Assembly (NCBI RefSeq): GCF_042242105.1
Contig: NC_092024.1
Span: forward strand, 3,791,501 to 3,855,500
Length of the DNA: 64,000 bases
Direction of reading: 5' to 3'
Source: Pempheris klunzingeri
Taxonomy: Eukaryota > Chordata > Actinopteri > Acropomatiformes > Pempheridae
Shown in pieces: positions 1-12,200 of this stretch; within the stretch, counting starts at the first letter, position 1, and every line of letters begins with the position of its first letter. Both the position numbers and the translations under genes were made by a program. The notes below the pieces were generated by a model. The model worked only from the letters and a program-made list of their open reading frames with translations. It did no database searches and had not been told where the DNA came from.

Positions 1-3000
1 CTTATTTCAACAGAAATGTATTAACCATCAATGACTCTTGCACATTGTCACAATGCATGTGTGTGTGTGGGGGGGGGAATATAAATATATAAAAAGGTAT
101 ATGGTGTATATGTATATGGACCGTGTCTGACATCAGCTCCTCTTTCCCACACATTTGTTGTATCTTCCACCATGTCCCAATTCTGAGAGTGGCATTTATC
201 TAATGGATCAAGAAAGCTAACAAAGCACAGTGTAACATCTGATAGCTGCAGAAATCAGAGCCGTGCGACGATTTTACCCGGTAAAGTGTCAGTGATGAAA
301 CAAAATTCTGATGATTCATAGACGTCCCACATTCCCAACTTATTGCGCTCTACAAAGCAAAAACCACATATTTCCAAACCACTAGCTGTTCATGAGATAC
401 ACAAAAAGGTTCCTGTGTTTTTTTTTCCAGATAATCCCATTAGGTTGTAAATGGTATTATTTAAGCAGGAGAATTTTATCAACCCATACATGTACATTCA
501 ATCCATCAGTTTCATTGAAAAATCTAAATTCACCAAATTTCCTCGAACACAGAAGAATGACGAATAAGTGAAAGTTGTGGGGCCCTGTGTTTACTGCAAA
601 CTTGAAGCAGTGCACTGTGGGAGCGTCTCCGAGTGCACCTGCTGTTTTGGTTCGTGTCTGCGTGTGAAAGGGCTGAGTGAAGGGTTGTGAGGGTGGAGGG
701 TGTGTTGAATAATTATTGTTTTCTCCGCCAATCACGTCACTGGTCTCATCACCCTCAAACAGCCGCGTGTTGCATGTCGCATGTCGCGGATGGTTACATC
801 ACGTCTTAAAATGTGACACAGCGGCATTGGCTATGTGATGTGATGTCATGAATAAAACATGGTGAATGTTCTTCTCCTTCTCCTTCGGGAAAGGAGGCTG
901 TGCCGTACAGGATAATAAACTCCAGCCATCTTGATCTCTCCTGCAGGAAAAAGGCCGAAGAAGGCAGTCACAGCGGACCTGTCTGCTGTCTGTAGAGGTG
1001 TGTCTGTTTTCAAGCAGCCTGATGTCATTTGCATGTGTTTTTACAAAGTAAGCTCAGCGGACGGCCGTGTAGAACATGGCGCTGTGCTCTGGATCAGATG
1101 CTGCACATCAATCAGCATGTCTGTCCTGCTGCCTTCCGATGGCTCACTGATTCTAATTCTTAGGTTAATGCAGACCGAGTTAGTGACATTCCTGCTTTAA
1201 CCACATTAAGCGAATGAAATGGTTTTTTAATTTGTCTGCTACAGCTCCCATCCCTGCTCTGCAAATCCTGTGTTCTCCTTTGGGAAAAAAAAAAATCGAG
1301 GTGAAAAAGAAAATGAATATTAGTAGGTTTCATCATGGCGTCCATACTATACAGATAGGCACCGAGAATTTCAAAGCCAGGAAGTTATCAAAATGAACTA
1401 AAACTGGACTTTCCTCATTTCTTAATCAGTTATCAATTCTTCCTTCATTGCTTCACTTTGTTACGAGAAAAGTCGAGGAAATTGCTCCCCATGACGCAAC
1501 TTCATGGCATCCCAAGGTTATGCTCTCTATGCCTGGTAAATCATTGTGTCGTTCAATTTCCACTCCCCCACTTTGTAACACAGGCCATCCATTAGATTTG
1601 TAGTCTACAAGACCAGACCTAGATAACCCAGATTTTCTTGCAAACCTCCCCACAGAGCTACGAAATACACGTTCAAAGTTTCTACAGGCTGATTAGCACG
1701 TCACATGACAGGTTACTGCTCCTTTAAGGTCTCTTACAAAGCATTTAGACTAGGAGAACATGAATATCTATAGGCCTCATGCTCCCGGCTCCGCTCCTCT
1801 CTCCTCCTATGCAACCACATAGTACTTTCATGCTGATCATGCCATTGTTTTCAGTGCATTACCAGAAAGCAGGTCTTGGAAAAACAAAGCCCCATGTAAA
1901 ACATCTCTCTGTGAGGCCACATGATTCAGCCACAATGCATTTCTCTTTTGTCTGTTTGTCTCATTACTGTCCATCCACACTACCAGCTGAAACTGAACCC
2001 AAATCCTCCTCTTTGTCATGCTAAAAGCTCTCACTACATGGCAGTGGGATAGTGTTTCATGGTACAAAAGCGGAGCCAGGCGGCAAAAAGGTAGAGACAG
2101 TTTGCTCGTTACACACAAAGATAAAAATCTGTGCAAAGTACTCAAATGGTTTTTCCTATTCCTGCAACATCAAACGGTTGGTTGCAACGAACTGCAGCCT
2201 CAAAAGTTAGCTTGCAAAAGTCCGCTAGCGTAATCTATTAGTAGGTTTAAATAAAAACTCTTGCATTCAGCAAAGGATCTTTTACAGGATTTAGGATTTG
2301 CATGGTGAACTAACAGGTTCTGCACTCTGAGCAACTCATAAAGAAATCAGTAGTGCACCTTGCCTGAAGGCTAGCTGTAATTTGCATTTGATCAGTGCAC
2401 TTGCTATATCCTGACCTGCCCTGTAGCAGTTTATAGAATACACCTATTCAGTGATAACGCGTGCTTTCAGTTACACAGTAACTGTTAGTTATCTACTGGA
2501 TTATATATATTTTAAAAACCAGTAAAAAAAGACTAAATAAAGTATAAATAATTCACATTCTCTGCTAAATTAGTAGCTGTTTGAAGACCTTGACGTAATG
2601 AATGTGACTCTGAATGAACTATTCAAACAACTCGGTTTCCGCTGTCTTCTTTTTCAGTGCATAATGTACTTTGAAGCCAGACTGTGCACACAAAACAAAG
2701 TGTTACTGTTATTCATTAAGAGTTGACTTTCTTGTTGAACCGGTGTGCTCAAATAAACATAGTAAATGTGTTTTTGACAGAGAGCACGGGGCACTTAAAG
2801 CGCTTATCACGAATGTGAATCTGTCTGGTCTGGTCATCTAGATTTTTATGTGTTCTGGAACACACGATGTAAAGATGCACGCTCAAAGAAGCGCATACCA
2901 ACCAGGGGCAAATTAGCCGGCTGATTGTGCAGGTTTCCTTCCCACAGAGAAGCTTGGAAAAAAGGCCGCAACACAAAACTTTAAACAATGGAACTAGGAA

Positions 3001-4640
3001 GCGGTTCTTCAGACATTTCACATGGTCAAATCACGGAACACACCTACACACGCTAAAAATAATCCATTACAAAGAGATGGCATACAATATTGCGAAACAA
3101 ACAGGAAACACATACTGTAAACATTTACGATTGAGAGAAAACCCAGCAGCATCGGGGGGCTTCTGTTTTATTTGATTATTCTTCATCATAATGCGATCGG
3201 TCAGGAGCCCCAGCTGCAGTGTGCCGCTACCTCAGCCGCCTTTCCTAAACACACACTGAGGAGGGCGGATGCTTGTGGTCATGTTGAACGAAAGAGTGAC
3301 GTGATTGACAAATAGTCCATTTGACAAAGATGACCATCTCTCCGCTGATGTCAACAAAGACTGATTTAGTTTCTCTATTCACTAAAACACCTTCACATCA
3401 ACATTCACGTGTAATCTAACCAAATGATATGAAAGAGGCGATTAATCAGTTTTCTAGGTGACATTGATACGCAGCTCTTCAAATGTCCCTACTTGCGATT
3501 TTCAAGATCTCTGAAAAGATTCTGTCCTCTCTCGAGACTTTCGGTCACCAAATGAAACATGCGTTAATGCGTCCACAGTGATGCTGTGTTATCTGATGTG
3601 GCTCGTCCGGTTGTCTTATCTGGCCTGCCCCGAAACTCCGGAAGTCCCCTTGTATCCCAAAGGGTCATTCACCAGACCACCATGACGGCCCAAACCAGCT
3701 CTACAGCACAGTAAGCGGTATCTCCGACCATCTGCGGATGTTTGGTCTCAGACTGCGCATGCTGACAGGCCAAAGGGACCGACTGGACAGTTATTAAAGA
3801 TACATCTCGTTCCACTTATGGACGAACGGTGTGGACGTAGAAATCAGTGAGCTGTGTTCTGTCTGTCTGTGTGAAAACATAAAACTCTTTGTGTACTCGT
3901 GAACACAGCCACAGGATGCACATCTGATTCACATGGCAAAGACTCCATAACATCATGTGAGTGCTGCTGGTTGTTGTTTCTGATCTCCTGTTTGAAAAGC
4001 AGAATGTAAAATCCTCCAAAATATGAATGACTTTGAAAAGTTACAGAATTGTTTTAAGTTTTTGTCCAGGCTGCATTTAGTTAAAACTGACATGTTGTGA
4101 ATTTACCCTTTACAGAAGGTGGAAGGTCAAGTTTTCCTTTGGGTGTTGATGCTCCAAAGGAGGAATGAGTGTTATGTAAAGATGTGTGTATTGTTTAACA
4201 TGCTGAGCTGTCTCATCTCTCATCTCTGTCCCGACTGTAAACACACCTGCCCAACCTGGTCTCACGTGCTCCTGAACCCAGCACACAGCTGAGTCAGCTG
4301 ATTTAAAAAGTGCATTTGGCAAAACTCTATGAGAACATTAACCCATGATCTGTTTAAGATAGACGGTGGTCAAGAATGATTTCTGAGGAGATTCAGTGTT
4401 TATGAGAGATGTTAACCTTTACTACAGTTACAGTTCACCAGTGTAAATAGAGTCTGCAGCCTGCATAGTGATCATGTAGGATCGTGTATTATTACAACAG
4501 ATATAGGCTACAGATGGCCAGGCATTGTCATGACGATGAGATACCACCAGCTGTTTCATTTTTTGTTTATTTGTGTATTTTGTACGTTTTTATCCCACAA
4601 GAGTAAAACATACAAAACATGTATATCTGACTTTATTAAA
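1..4640. other. Intergenic DNA, no gene recognised
   Basis: I find no exon of a recognisable protein on either strand. The open frames are short, lack family motifs and have no convincing splice partners. The sequence is AT-rich with a short GT/G tract near base 60-76. A somewhat GC-richer stretch at about 3600-3800 has no assignable function. This is probably distal 5' flank of KCNK5 or the flank of an unseen neighbour; a long 3' UTR of a minus-strand gene ending left of the window cannot be excluded. Confidence 0.5.
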
Positions 4641-5740
4641 AAAACGCTTACAAGCTTACAACCCTCTATTGCATGAATTATCGTTTAAAGCAGCAGTAGG
4701 TGACATTTTTAAAAAATATCCTTTTGTTATATCTGCTGAAACTGTCACTATATCCTGACGGGAATGCACAAGACATCTGTGAAAGAAATCAGCTTCCTTC
4801 GGCTCCTCTAAGTGCTCCCAATGTCATGAATGAAAACAGCCAATCGGAGCAGGAGCAGTCTTTCACGCAGCAACAATAAGCGCTTGTGCATCCATCTACA
4901 TACACTACTCACAAAAAGTTAGGGATATTCTGCTTTCAGGTGAAATCTCAGGATGAACCTAAAATGCATTCTAACCTTTCCAGGTGAACTTAATGTGACC
5001 TTCTCTAAACTTGTCCAACTGTTCAGTGTCTCAGTACTTTTTGCACAAGTTGCTGTTCTCTAACAAGAAGCTTAACAGCAACATTCACAACAGGTTTGAT
5101 CCATGAATCCACCAATACATTTCCTGCTTCAGTCAGAATTGGTATTTAAACAGTCCTCCTCATCGTGCTGTTCACATTCTGGCATCATGAGACCAAGACG
5201 ACACCTAACAGTTGATCAGCAGCACCTCAACACTGGAGGCTTCAAACAGGAAGTCCTCAGACGGAGGTGTTCACTGAGCTTAGAGGGTCACAGAGTGTCA
5301 TCAGGAGGTTGGAACAGTGATACAGAGACTGGAAGAGTCACAGAAAGGAGAGGAGTGGACGTCCTTTGGCCACATCCCAATTTATTGAGGCACTGAAGAT
5401 TTTTTGTTGTGGTATACCCACCACTGTTGTTAGATTTTCTTTCAATAAATTGTTTGAGATGAAGAAATCACCATTGCATGCTTCTACTTAAATGCCCTAC
5501 TTTCATGATATAATATCACTGTAGCATTAACTTTTTACATTTTCCATATATTTCACCTGAAAGACGAATATCCCTAACTTTTTGTGAGTAGTGTATTTAG
5601 CATACAGACATGACGGTGGTGTCAACTTTCTAATCCGGCTCTCCACAAGAAATAGAATAAGCATATTCCCCAACAGGTCACACTATTCTATTAAACAATT
5701 GTTTAATAAACCTGTAAAATTGTTATCTGATGTAATTTGA
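4640..5740. repeat. Older interspersed repeat hosting a transposon insertion
   Basis: The DNA at about 4670-4900 resembles a repeat common in percomorph fish, with text such as 'gcagtaggtgacatttttaa', 'gaaactgtcactatat' and 'gcttccttcggctcc', all recalled from memory rather than from a search. The Tc1-like element at 4903-5593 sits inside it or at its edge, so this older copy seems to have been the target. The right-hand boundary is uncertain. Confidence 0.35.
4903..5593. mobile_element. Tc1/mariner-like non-autonomous element (691 bp, complete)
   Basis: The left end reads CACTACTCACAAAAAGTTAG and the right end is its inverted copy, CTAACTTTTTGTGAGTAGTG. The terminal inverted repeats run about 43 bp and differ at about two or three positions. 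A TA dinucleotide lies directly outside each end (4901-4902 and 5594-5595), the target-site duplication expected of Tc1/mariner transposition. The interior (about 5100-5400) keeps an open frame of 97 codons beginning MNPPIHFLLQ. It has no DDE triad and is too short for a transposase, so this copy must have been moved in trans. The near-perfect ends suggest fairly recent mobility. Confidence 0.85.
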
Positions 5741-6555
5741 TCTTTTTTCCACGTGGCTAACGTTGAAATGAATTTCATAAAACATCAAAGTAAATAGGCA
5801 AAAAATAAAACAATGCTTTTTCAATGAAGCCTGCAAACCTACTGTAAATGGGTCTGAAGGGGCAGGGGGAGGAGCAGGCATCATCGTGTCATTAAAAATG
5901 CCAGTTGTCAGTGAGTTCCAGCCTCAGTCTTTGTGATGAGCTTATATTTCATACCAGATTATGACTGACAGTATCACTTTTGAGATGGAGCGGTCAGAGT
6001 CTGCAGACATGAGAGGAGGATCTTGTCATGAACACTCACAATTACTGTTCTGAGTCTAAACTAATAATACTTTAACGAAGGAAGATCTTCTGTGTAACTG
6101 GCACGTTAATCTAGTCTACCTCTGACTCCTCAAAATAATAAAATATCTCAGGTGTTTTGTGACATGATAAAGGAGTCATTGTCGAGGGGTATCCAACAAA
6201 ATCAACTCTTCACAATGTTTCAACATCGTTCATTCCACTGGTTTGTTAAAAGAACAGGTTAACACTTGCTGTAACTCTACTGTCAGCTTAGTTTCACCCG
6301 TCAAATATAATTCTATCCTCTATACAGGGCCACATACATTTGGAACATTTCCCTTTGATTTAATACTGCTGTGTGAAAAAAAAAAAAGGCATACCCATGC
6401 TTATGAAGTTTCCCTTGACATACTGTAAAAGCTTAAAATCAGTTTCACTTCTTTTACTAGAGGAAGTAAAGCACTACAGTTTATGTGGGAGTGCAATTGT
6501 CTAAAAATTAGCCTCTTGAGTTTATACTTAACTTTTACTCACTGGACCAGAAAAC

Positions 6556-6586
<31 letters not shown>

Positions 6587-7904
6587 TGAGAAAAACAGCC
6601 TTGGGCTGAGTAGTACACTAGTTATCATGATGCAACGTCTTGTTGTTTTGCATGCCACGAATTCTCACATAGCCACCAGTTTCCACTGCTAGACCACAAG
6701 TACATTGAGGTCAGATGACAACAGTGATTTTTGGAGCGCAGATCAATATTTTCATTTTCTCTTTCTGATGCAAACTAAGACACATTTCACAGAGTGTCCA
6801 GCACTGTCATTCAAATGACGCACGTGATAAAGAAAAATCTCTGTCTGTCTAAGGATCTTTGCCTCTACTAAACACTAATCAATATATTTGTTCCTTTGTT
6901 TGATCTTTGCTCCTCACGGTATCGACAAAGAAAACAGATCGCATCACTTGAGTTAACATTTGAGCAGTTAAATTCCGGACGTTGACGCAAGTAGGTTCAT
7001 TTCAATCTTAGCCAGATGTTTAGGTGCACGTCCTTCTATGTCTAATCACGGTCTTTTAACTCCACTTCTTCTTATGCAAGATTTCTGCAAACTGACACAC
7101 TACACACTATCTCATCAAACATCTGGAAAAGATATTTAGGCCACACCTGGTTCCCAACACGTCAAACAGGTTCTTAGGTGTGTGGCATTTCATGAGAAGC
7201 CACTAATATATTTAGAGTATATATAACAGTGTTTTAGTCTCTGCGGTGCATAACAGCTCACGGCGCCTCTCATCATGACTGCAGGCAGATGAATTCATAT
7301 GAATATACTGTATGTTTTCAGATACAGTTGCACTGCTTAAGTCAGTGTTTTATCTCATCATTTTTCAAGCCCCTCCAGTTGATAGCAATAAAGAACATCA
7401 AGAAAAACGTTAAGCTGGCTGGAATACTGAGGGCTGGAAATCAATGCAATCACTGGCAGTTCGTGTCACAAAAATCTGAAATCTGCAATCGACCCAATAT
7501 GGAACTTGCCACAAACCGCATCTTCTGAAGTGTCAGTGGCCAAAGCTCCTGAGAAAAAAAAGTCAAAAAGTGATCGACCCAAAAAGAAACTGGACAAAAG
7601 GAATAACAGCATCAAAGATGGTCACAGACAATAAAAAAAAGTAGATAGATTCAATTCTAGTTTACTTTGTATAATTTTGTGTTCTCTTCTCTTGTCTCAG
7701 ATGTAAACCTCTGTCTGTTGATGTATGCCCTTTGCTGATTAAGTCCTATTCTGGAGGCTGTCAGTGTGCTAAAAGTGTGACGTTAAGCCTAAACAACATT
7801 ATGTTAAATATGTTGTTTTGTTCATGTAGATTTTTTTTATAGAAAATTCCTGTAAGTACATTGCAAAAAGGTGAACAATATATCAACTTGATCAAATTAT
7901 ATAA
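5741..7904. other. Intergenic DNA with a CA microsatellite
   Basis: No gene is recognised. A (CA)n tract of about 28 bp lies at 6559-6586. Several short A-runs are present, for example near 6370, 7555 and 7635. The reading frames here are short and lack family motifs. Confidence 0.5.
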
Positions 7905-8305
7905 AGTTTGCTGAAGGCTATAGTCTGTTCTACTTCGGTAAAAGTAGAAATACCACAGTGTGAACAAGTCAAAGTCCTGAACTCGAAAATTAAAATGTAC
8001 TTAAAGTATCTAAAGTGAAAGTGTCACTGTGCAGAGAAATATCATACATATGCCCAGTTATAATGAGTGATGTATTACTGTTGTTAAAGGTGGAGCTCAT
8101 TTCAAGTACTTCAGATACTTAATCCACAATACGCAGCATGATTTAATGGCTGATTTACATTTTGCATTAAAAATCTGAACCTGGAAAGAAATGACAATGA
8201 TCTAATAAACACAGCGGAGTAAAAAGTACAATATTTCCCACTGAAATGTTGGTGAGTAGAAGAAAATGAGAATAAAGTAAAACACAAATACCTAAAAAAA
8301 AAAGT
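7905..8305. repeat. Degenerate interspersed repeat upstream of KCNK5
   Basis: Phrases such as 'ctacttcggtaaaagtagaa', 'aaaatgtacttaaagtat', 'tcaagtacttcagatactt' and 'taaaaagtacaatatttccc' match a high-copy teleost repeat rich in 'agtaaaagta/gtacttaagta' wording. This is recalled from general fish genomes and was not searched. The copy is diverged and has no coding capacity. Confidence 0.5.
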
Positions 8306-8399
8306 CCAACACTAAATGGCATTAGTTTCCACAGACAGCACTTTTATTTCTTTAGTGTGGCTCCATTTATAAGTTTGAGGTAAACTTACTTCAGAGTGC

Positions 8400-8826
8400 C
8401 ACAGAGTCTCTGCAGCTGCACCTGTAGTCAAAAAAAAAGAAAAAAGGAACAACCTCCACCACCCCCCCTGGCCGTGTCTGTGGGCGGATCCTCTCTGGGG
8501 TGTGCACACCCCTGCCCTGGGTTCACTACTTCTGCAGCCACCGCGTCTCCGGCTGCGCACGTGGAGACGTTACCACCGCGGCACCGCGCGCTCTGCTCCG
8601 TTTCCCCGCTGCGTCTATCCTGTAATGTCTGGAGCCCGATGTGGTCTGCGGAGGCACGCTGCACCCGTTTTTTTCACAGCCCTCGCGCGGAAGAAGAAGC
8701 ATTTTGTGAACCTAAGGTCTTTGCTGAGAATGAGTCCTGCATAACTTCGGGCATTGTTGTCATCCACCCCTCCTCTCTGTGTCTCCCCTGTCCCGCGCTC
8801 TCCAAGCTCTGTCCTTGTACATAAGT
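8400..8826 (+). promoter_or_regulatory. KCNK5 promoter-proximal region / 5' UTR
   Basis: The 430 bp before the KCNK5 start are clearly richer in GC and CpG (8480-8700) than the surrounding AT-rich DNA, as expected of a vertebrate CpG promoter. No TATA box stands out. ATG triplets upstream of the chosen start (8626, 8639 and 8729) would form short upstream frames if transcription begins before them. The open frame that crosses this block is not protein-like. Confidence 0.4.
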
Positions 8827-9262
8827 ATGGTAGATAAAGGCCCCTTGTTGACTTCTGCCATTATTTTTTACCTGTCCATTGGGGCAGCAATTTTCCAAGT
8901 CCTGGAGGAGCCCAATTGGAAGCAGGCTGCAAAGCAGTATAGTGCTCAGAAGGATAAGATACTTGAGGACTATCCCTGTCTGACGAAAGATGATTTGGAC
9001 AGAATATTAGAGGTATGGTCTTTTTTTTTAAACTGAACACTCTCCCTTTTGATTTTGGAATTAACTGCTGCACGTTTATTTCAATCACCATGAAGATGAT
9101 TTCAAAGTTACTCAGCCAATCTGTGTTCCAATGTTGTGCTGCTGCACTTTTCTCTGACTTGAGAGCGCTGACACATGAGGGCTGAATGAGCCTCAGCTGG
9201 TATGTGAGCTTTCACCAAACACTAACGAAAGTCCTGAGGAATGAGATGGTTCATCTCTGTGG

Positions 9263-9298
<36 letters not shown>

Positions 9299-12200
9299 TT
9301 ATGAGTTTATGAGCCTTGTCCTTCCATCAGCATTAAAATGCTTGTGTCCATGGCCTAATGGTGATGCTAATGATTTTATTACCTAGTGCAGTTAATCTGA
9401 GTAGACCGTCTGTGGCTGCACCGTCCATGATACTGGGGGTGGAGGGCCTATCTGTAATCTCGGCCCTTGAAATCTGCAGTACATGGTGTTCCATTGCCAA
9501 TGGTCCTCAAAATGGCAATTCCTTAACCAGGAGCGACGCTGGTGGCATTGACCCCTGTGGTTTACCGTGAGCACAGTCAGTCAACACTCCTGTGATTTCA
9601 CAGGTGTTTGCCCCAAGGCATGTTTGTTCTGCCTTGAAATGTGGAGGCTTTGCGACCTTGATTCTTGATGAGATGTTTGAATGTGACAAACTGATCTAAA
9701 GGGGTAAATCCTTCCTTCACCAGGGAAGAGTAAAGAAGAGCCGACTCATGCGACTGCAGCCCTGAGTCCAGCATGCCTTTTTTTTTTTTTTTTTTAAAGG
9801 AATCCTTTTCTGCACTCATGACTGACAGTTGTTTGTTTCTCTTCTGTTTCTTTGTTTGTGTTTTTCCACATGCAAGCATGACCAGAAACATGTCTCTACA
9901 TGTGCCCCTCTGTGGGCCCACATCAGTATTAGGGAGATTTATTATCCCCCCACCCCCTTCAGCTTCCTTCTGCCTCCCCTTTTTTTTGTTTGGGGGGGAC
10001 TGAAAGGGATATGCTCATGAACCTCCCCCCATTCGTGGCATCTCTGTAACGGCCAAATCCCCACAGTAGCCAAATCTGCTTCACAGTGTAGTCTGGAATA
10101 TGACCGCTTTTGGAAATTTCCCTTTGGCTGAAAGAGCTGCGATTTTGGCCGCTCATCTGAAGCTAAAACATTCCCGCTCCTGTGTGCTCTCTGAGGGACA
10201 AAGACCACATAATGCCATCTGGGGGGGGGGTCTAAAGGCACTTTCATAATACCATATCAAAATCACATGTCTAACTTCTTAACCCTTTCCACAGTTGCAG
10301 TCAGTCGTGCTGTACTATTTCTCCTCTGTTGCTGTTTTCCAAGACACCTGCTGCACAGAAGCACTAAGATCTGTCTTTATCAACTTTATTTGTGTTCGGA
10401 GCAGAGATTCTATTAGGTTTCCATTGTGGAAACTTTGCTCGGCTTGTTAACAATTTAAATATATAAGCAGGTTTAACTTGAGAAGGCGACGCTCTTGTAA
10501 AAGTTTGTCTTTTCTGTTTTATTAACAAGGAGTTTACTATTAACTATAGGAGCCTTGAAGTGGTCACAGTTTACAGATTGGATTTTATGGCCCATCAATG
10601 TTGGCCCTTGAGAAGCTGTTATAAAAGTTCAGGGAGCGCAGGGGCGGGGGGGGGCGGGGGGAGGTGGCTGCGCATTATCTCTACTGTAAATAAGAGTGCA
10701 ACACACACAGTGTCCAGGTCAGGGCATGAAGTGTGAGCAGTGTGTTTCAGTGCTGCCCAGAAGCACTGTCAGCAGCAGGGGGGTTATAAAGTTTACAGCC
10801 CGGCGCAGACTCCTCTCCACTATACTGTGTGCTTTCGCAGCTCCCTCAGAGTTTTTGAGAAAAGGCTTTTCCGTCTTTGACGTTTGCAGCATTGCAGCCC
10901 CCAAACTTTTAGTTTAGCAGTTGTCCATACTTATTAGTAAAAGCAGGTATCTCAAATTGTGTGCGTTCTTCTGGAAGAGCGTTTGCAAAGATGAAGCTGT
11001 AGGTTTAGTTTCTGAACAGTCGGGGTTGAGCCAAGAGGAAGACCCTTTCACGCCCCACACAAAACATGCCATTGTTTTTGTAGGGAGGTATTAGCATGTA
11101 AATGGTCATTTAATCCTAATAAAGTAGGGCTGTAACTATTTTGACTATTGATTAATTATTTTTTCTCATTGTTTTGTCGATAAAAGTTTCTTTAACGTCC
11201 ACCGGATGGCTTCAATGTTTTTTTTTTTTTCTTGTCTTGAGCCACCATCCACAGCCCAAAGATATTCAATTGCCTGGTTGCTGATTATTACTCTCAGCTA
11301 CTCATTGTAAGCTCCAATATTAAGCCAAAGTAATTTAATATTGAAATGTAAAACATCAAATAACATTAAATGTGAGCAGTTTCCCGTATCGATTCATCGG
11401 CATCCGTCTGAGCTGTAAAACTCAATAAATTCATAGCGGAACGAATGATAATAGAATAGTTAGCCTAGCCAGTGAATATGGTGGTTCAGGAAATATTCAG
11501 GTCAAATTCTATAAAGGGAGCTCAATGGCTCTGTGTTCTAGATTTCTGATAAAGGAACAAAGCAGCAATTGTTACGATATTTGAAAATGAGTTGTAGCTG
11601 GTGGAGCATTGGCTAATTTGATTTGGCTTTTTTCAGATGGTCCTATCGCACATGACTTAAAGATCACGCTTGGGTTGCCCAATCAGAAGTTTGCAAACAC
11701 TTCTCATTACACTGCGAGTGCATGTGTGAAGTGAAACATGGCCCCTGGTAACAATGAGAAGGCACAAGTAAATGAAGTAGCGCTCTGTTTTTCCGGGATA
11801 ACTTGCTATGTCATGTGCCTAGGGTGCTGTCTGACTGCTGCTGGCTTTAAAATAGCCAAGTCTTTCCTCCTGTATTGAGCTGAAGTCATGGAAGGTATCA
11901 ATGTATCTCAGTGTAATGAGTTTATGTTTAAGCAACAGAAATGTCTTTATTGCCTTGTGGCTAATTTGATTTTACCTCGGACCCTGGTGGCAGCACGTAC
12001 TGCACCTTGTCAGCACAATGTGAGATTAAGTCTGGCATACCAATGGCAACCAATTTACACTGTTGGAGGTTAACCCAGTTAAGCAATGATCCTGCAATAA
12101 GCTCAAACCAAGATTTAATAAAGTGTAATTTACTTAAATGTTCATCAGCTCAACAACGTGAACAGAGAAAAAAGGAAAAAAAAAATACCACATGTGACGT

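Noticed and set aside
3679-3830. Minus-strand frame of about 50 codons with a hydrophobic end (near 3679-3757)
   Set aside because: A possible acceptor and a hydrophobic C-terminus drew attention, but no upstream exon or family match could be found, and the frame is short enough to arise by chance.
8396-8824. 142-codon frame before KCNK5
   Set aside because: Overlaps the CpG-rich 5' UTR, has Pro/Ser/Cys composition expected from GC-rich DNA, and is out of phase with the channel.
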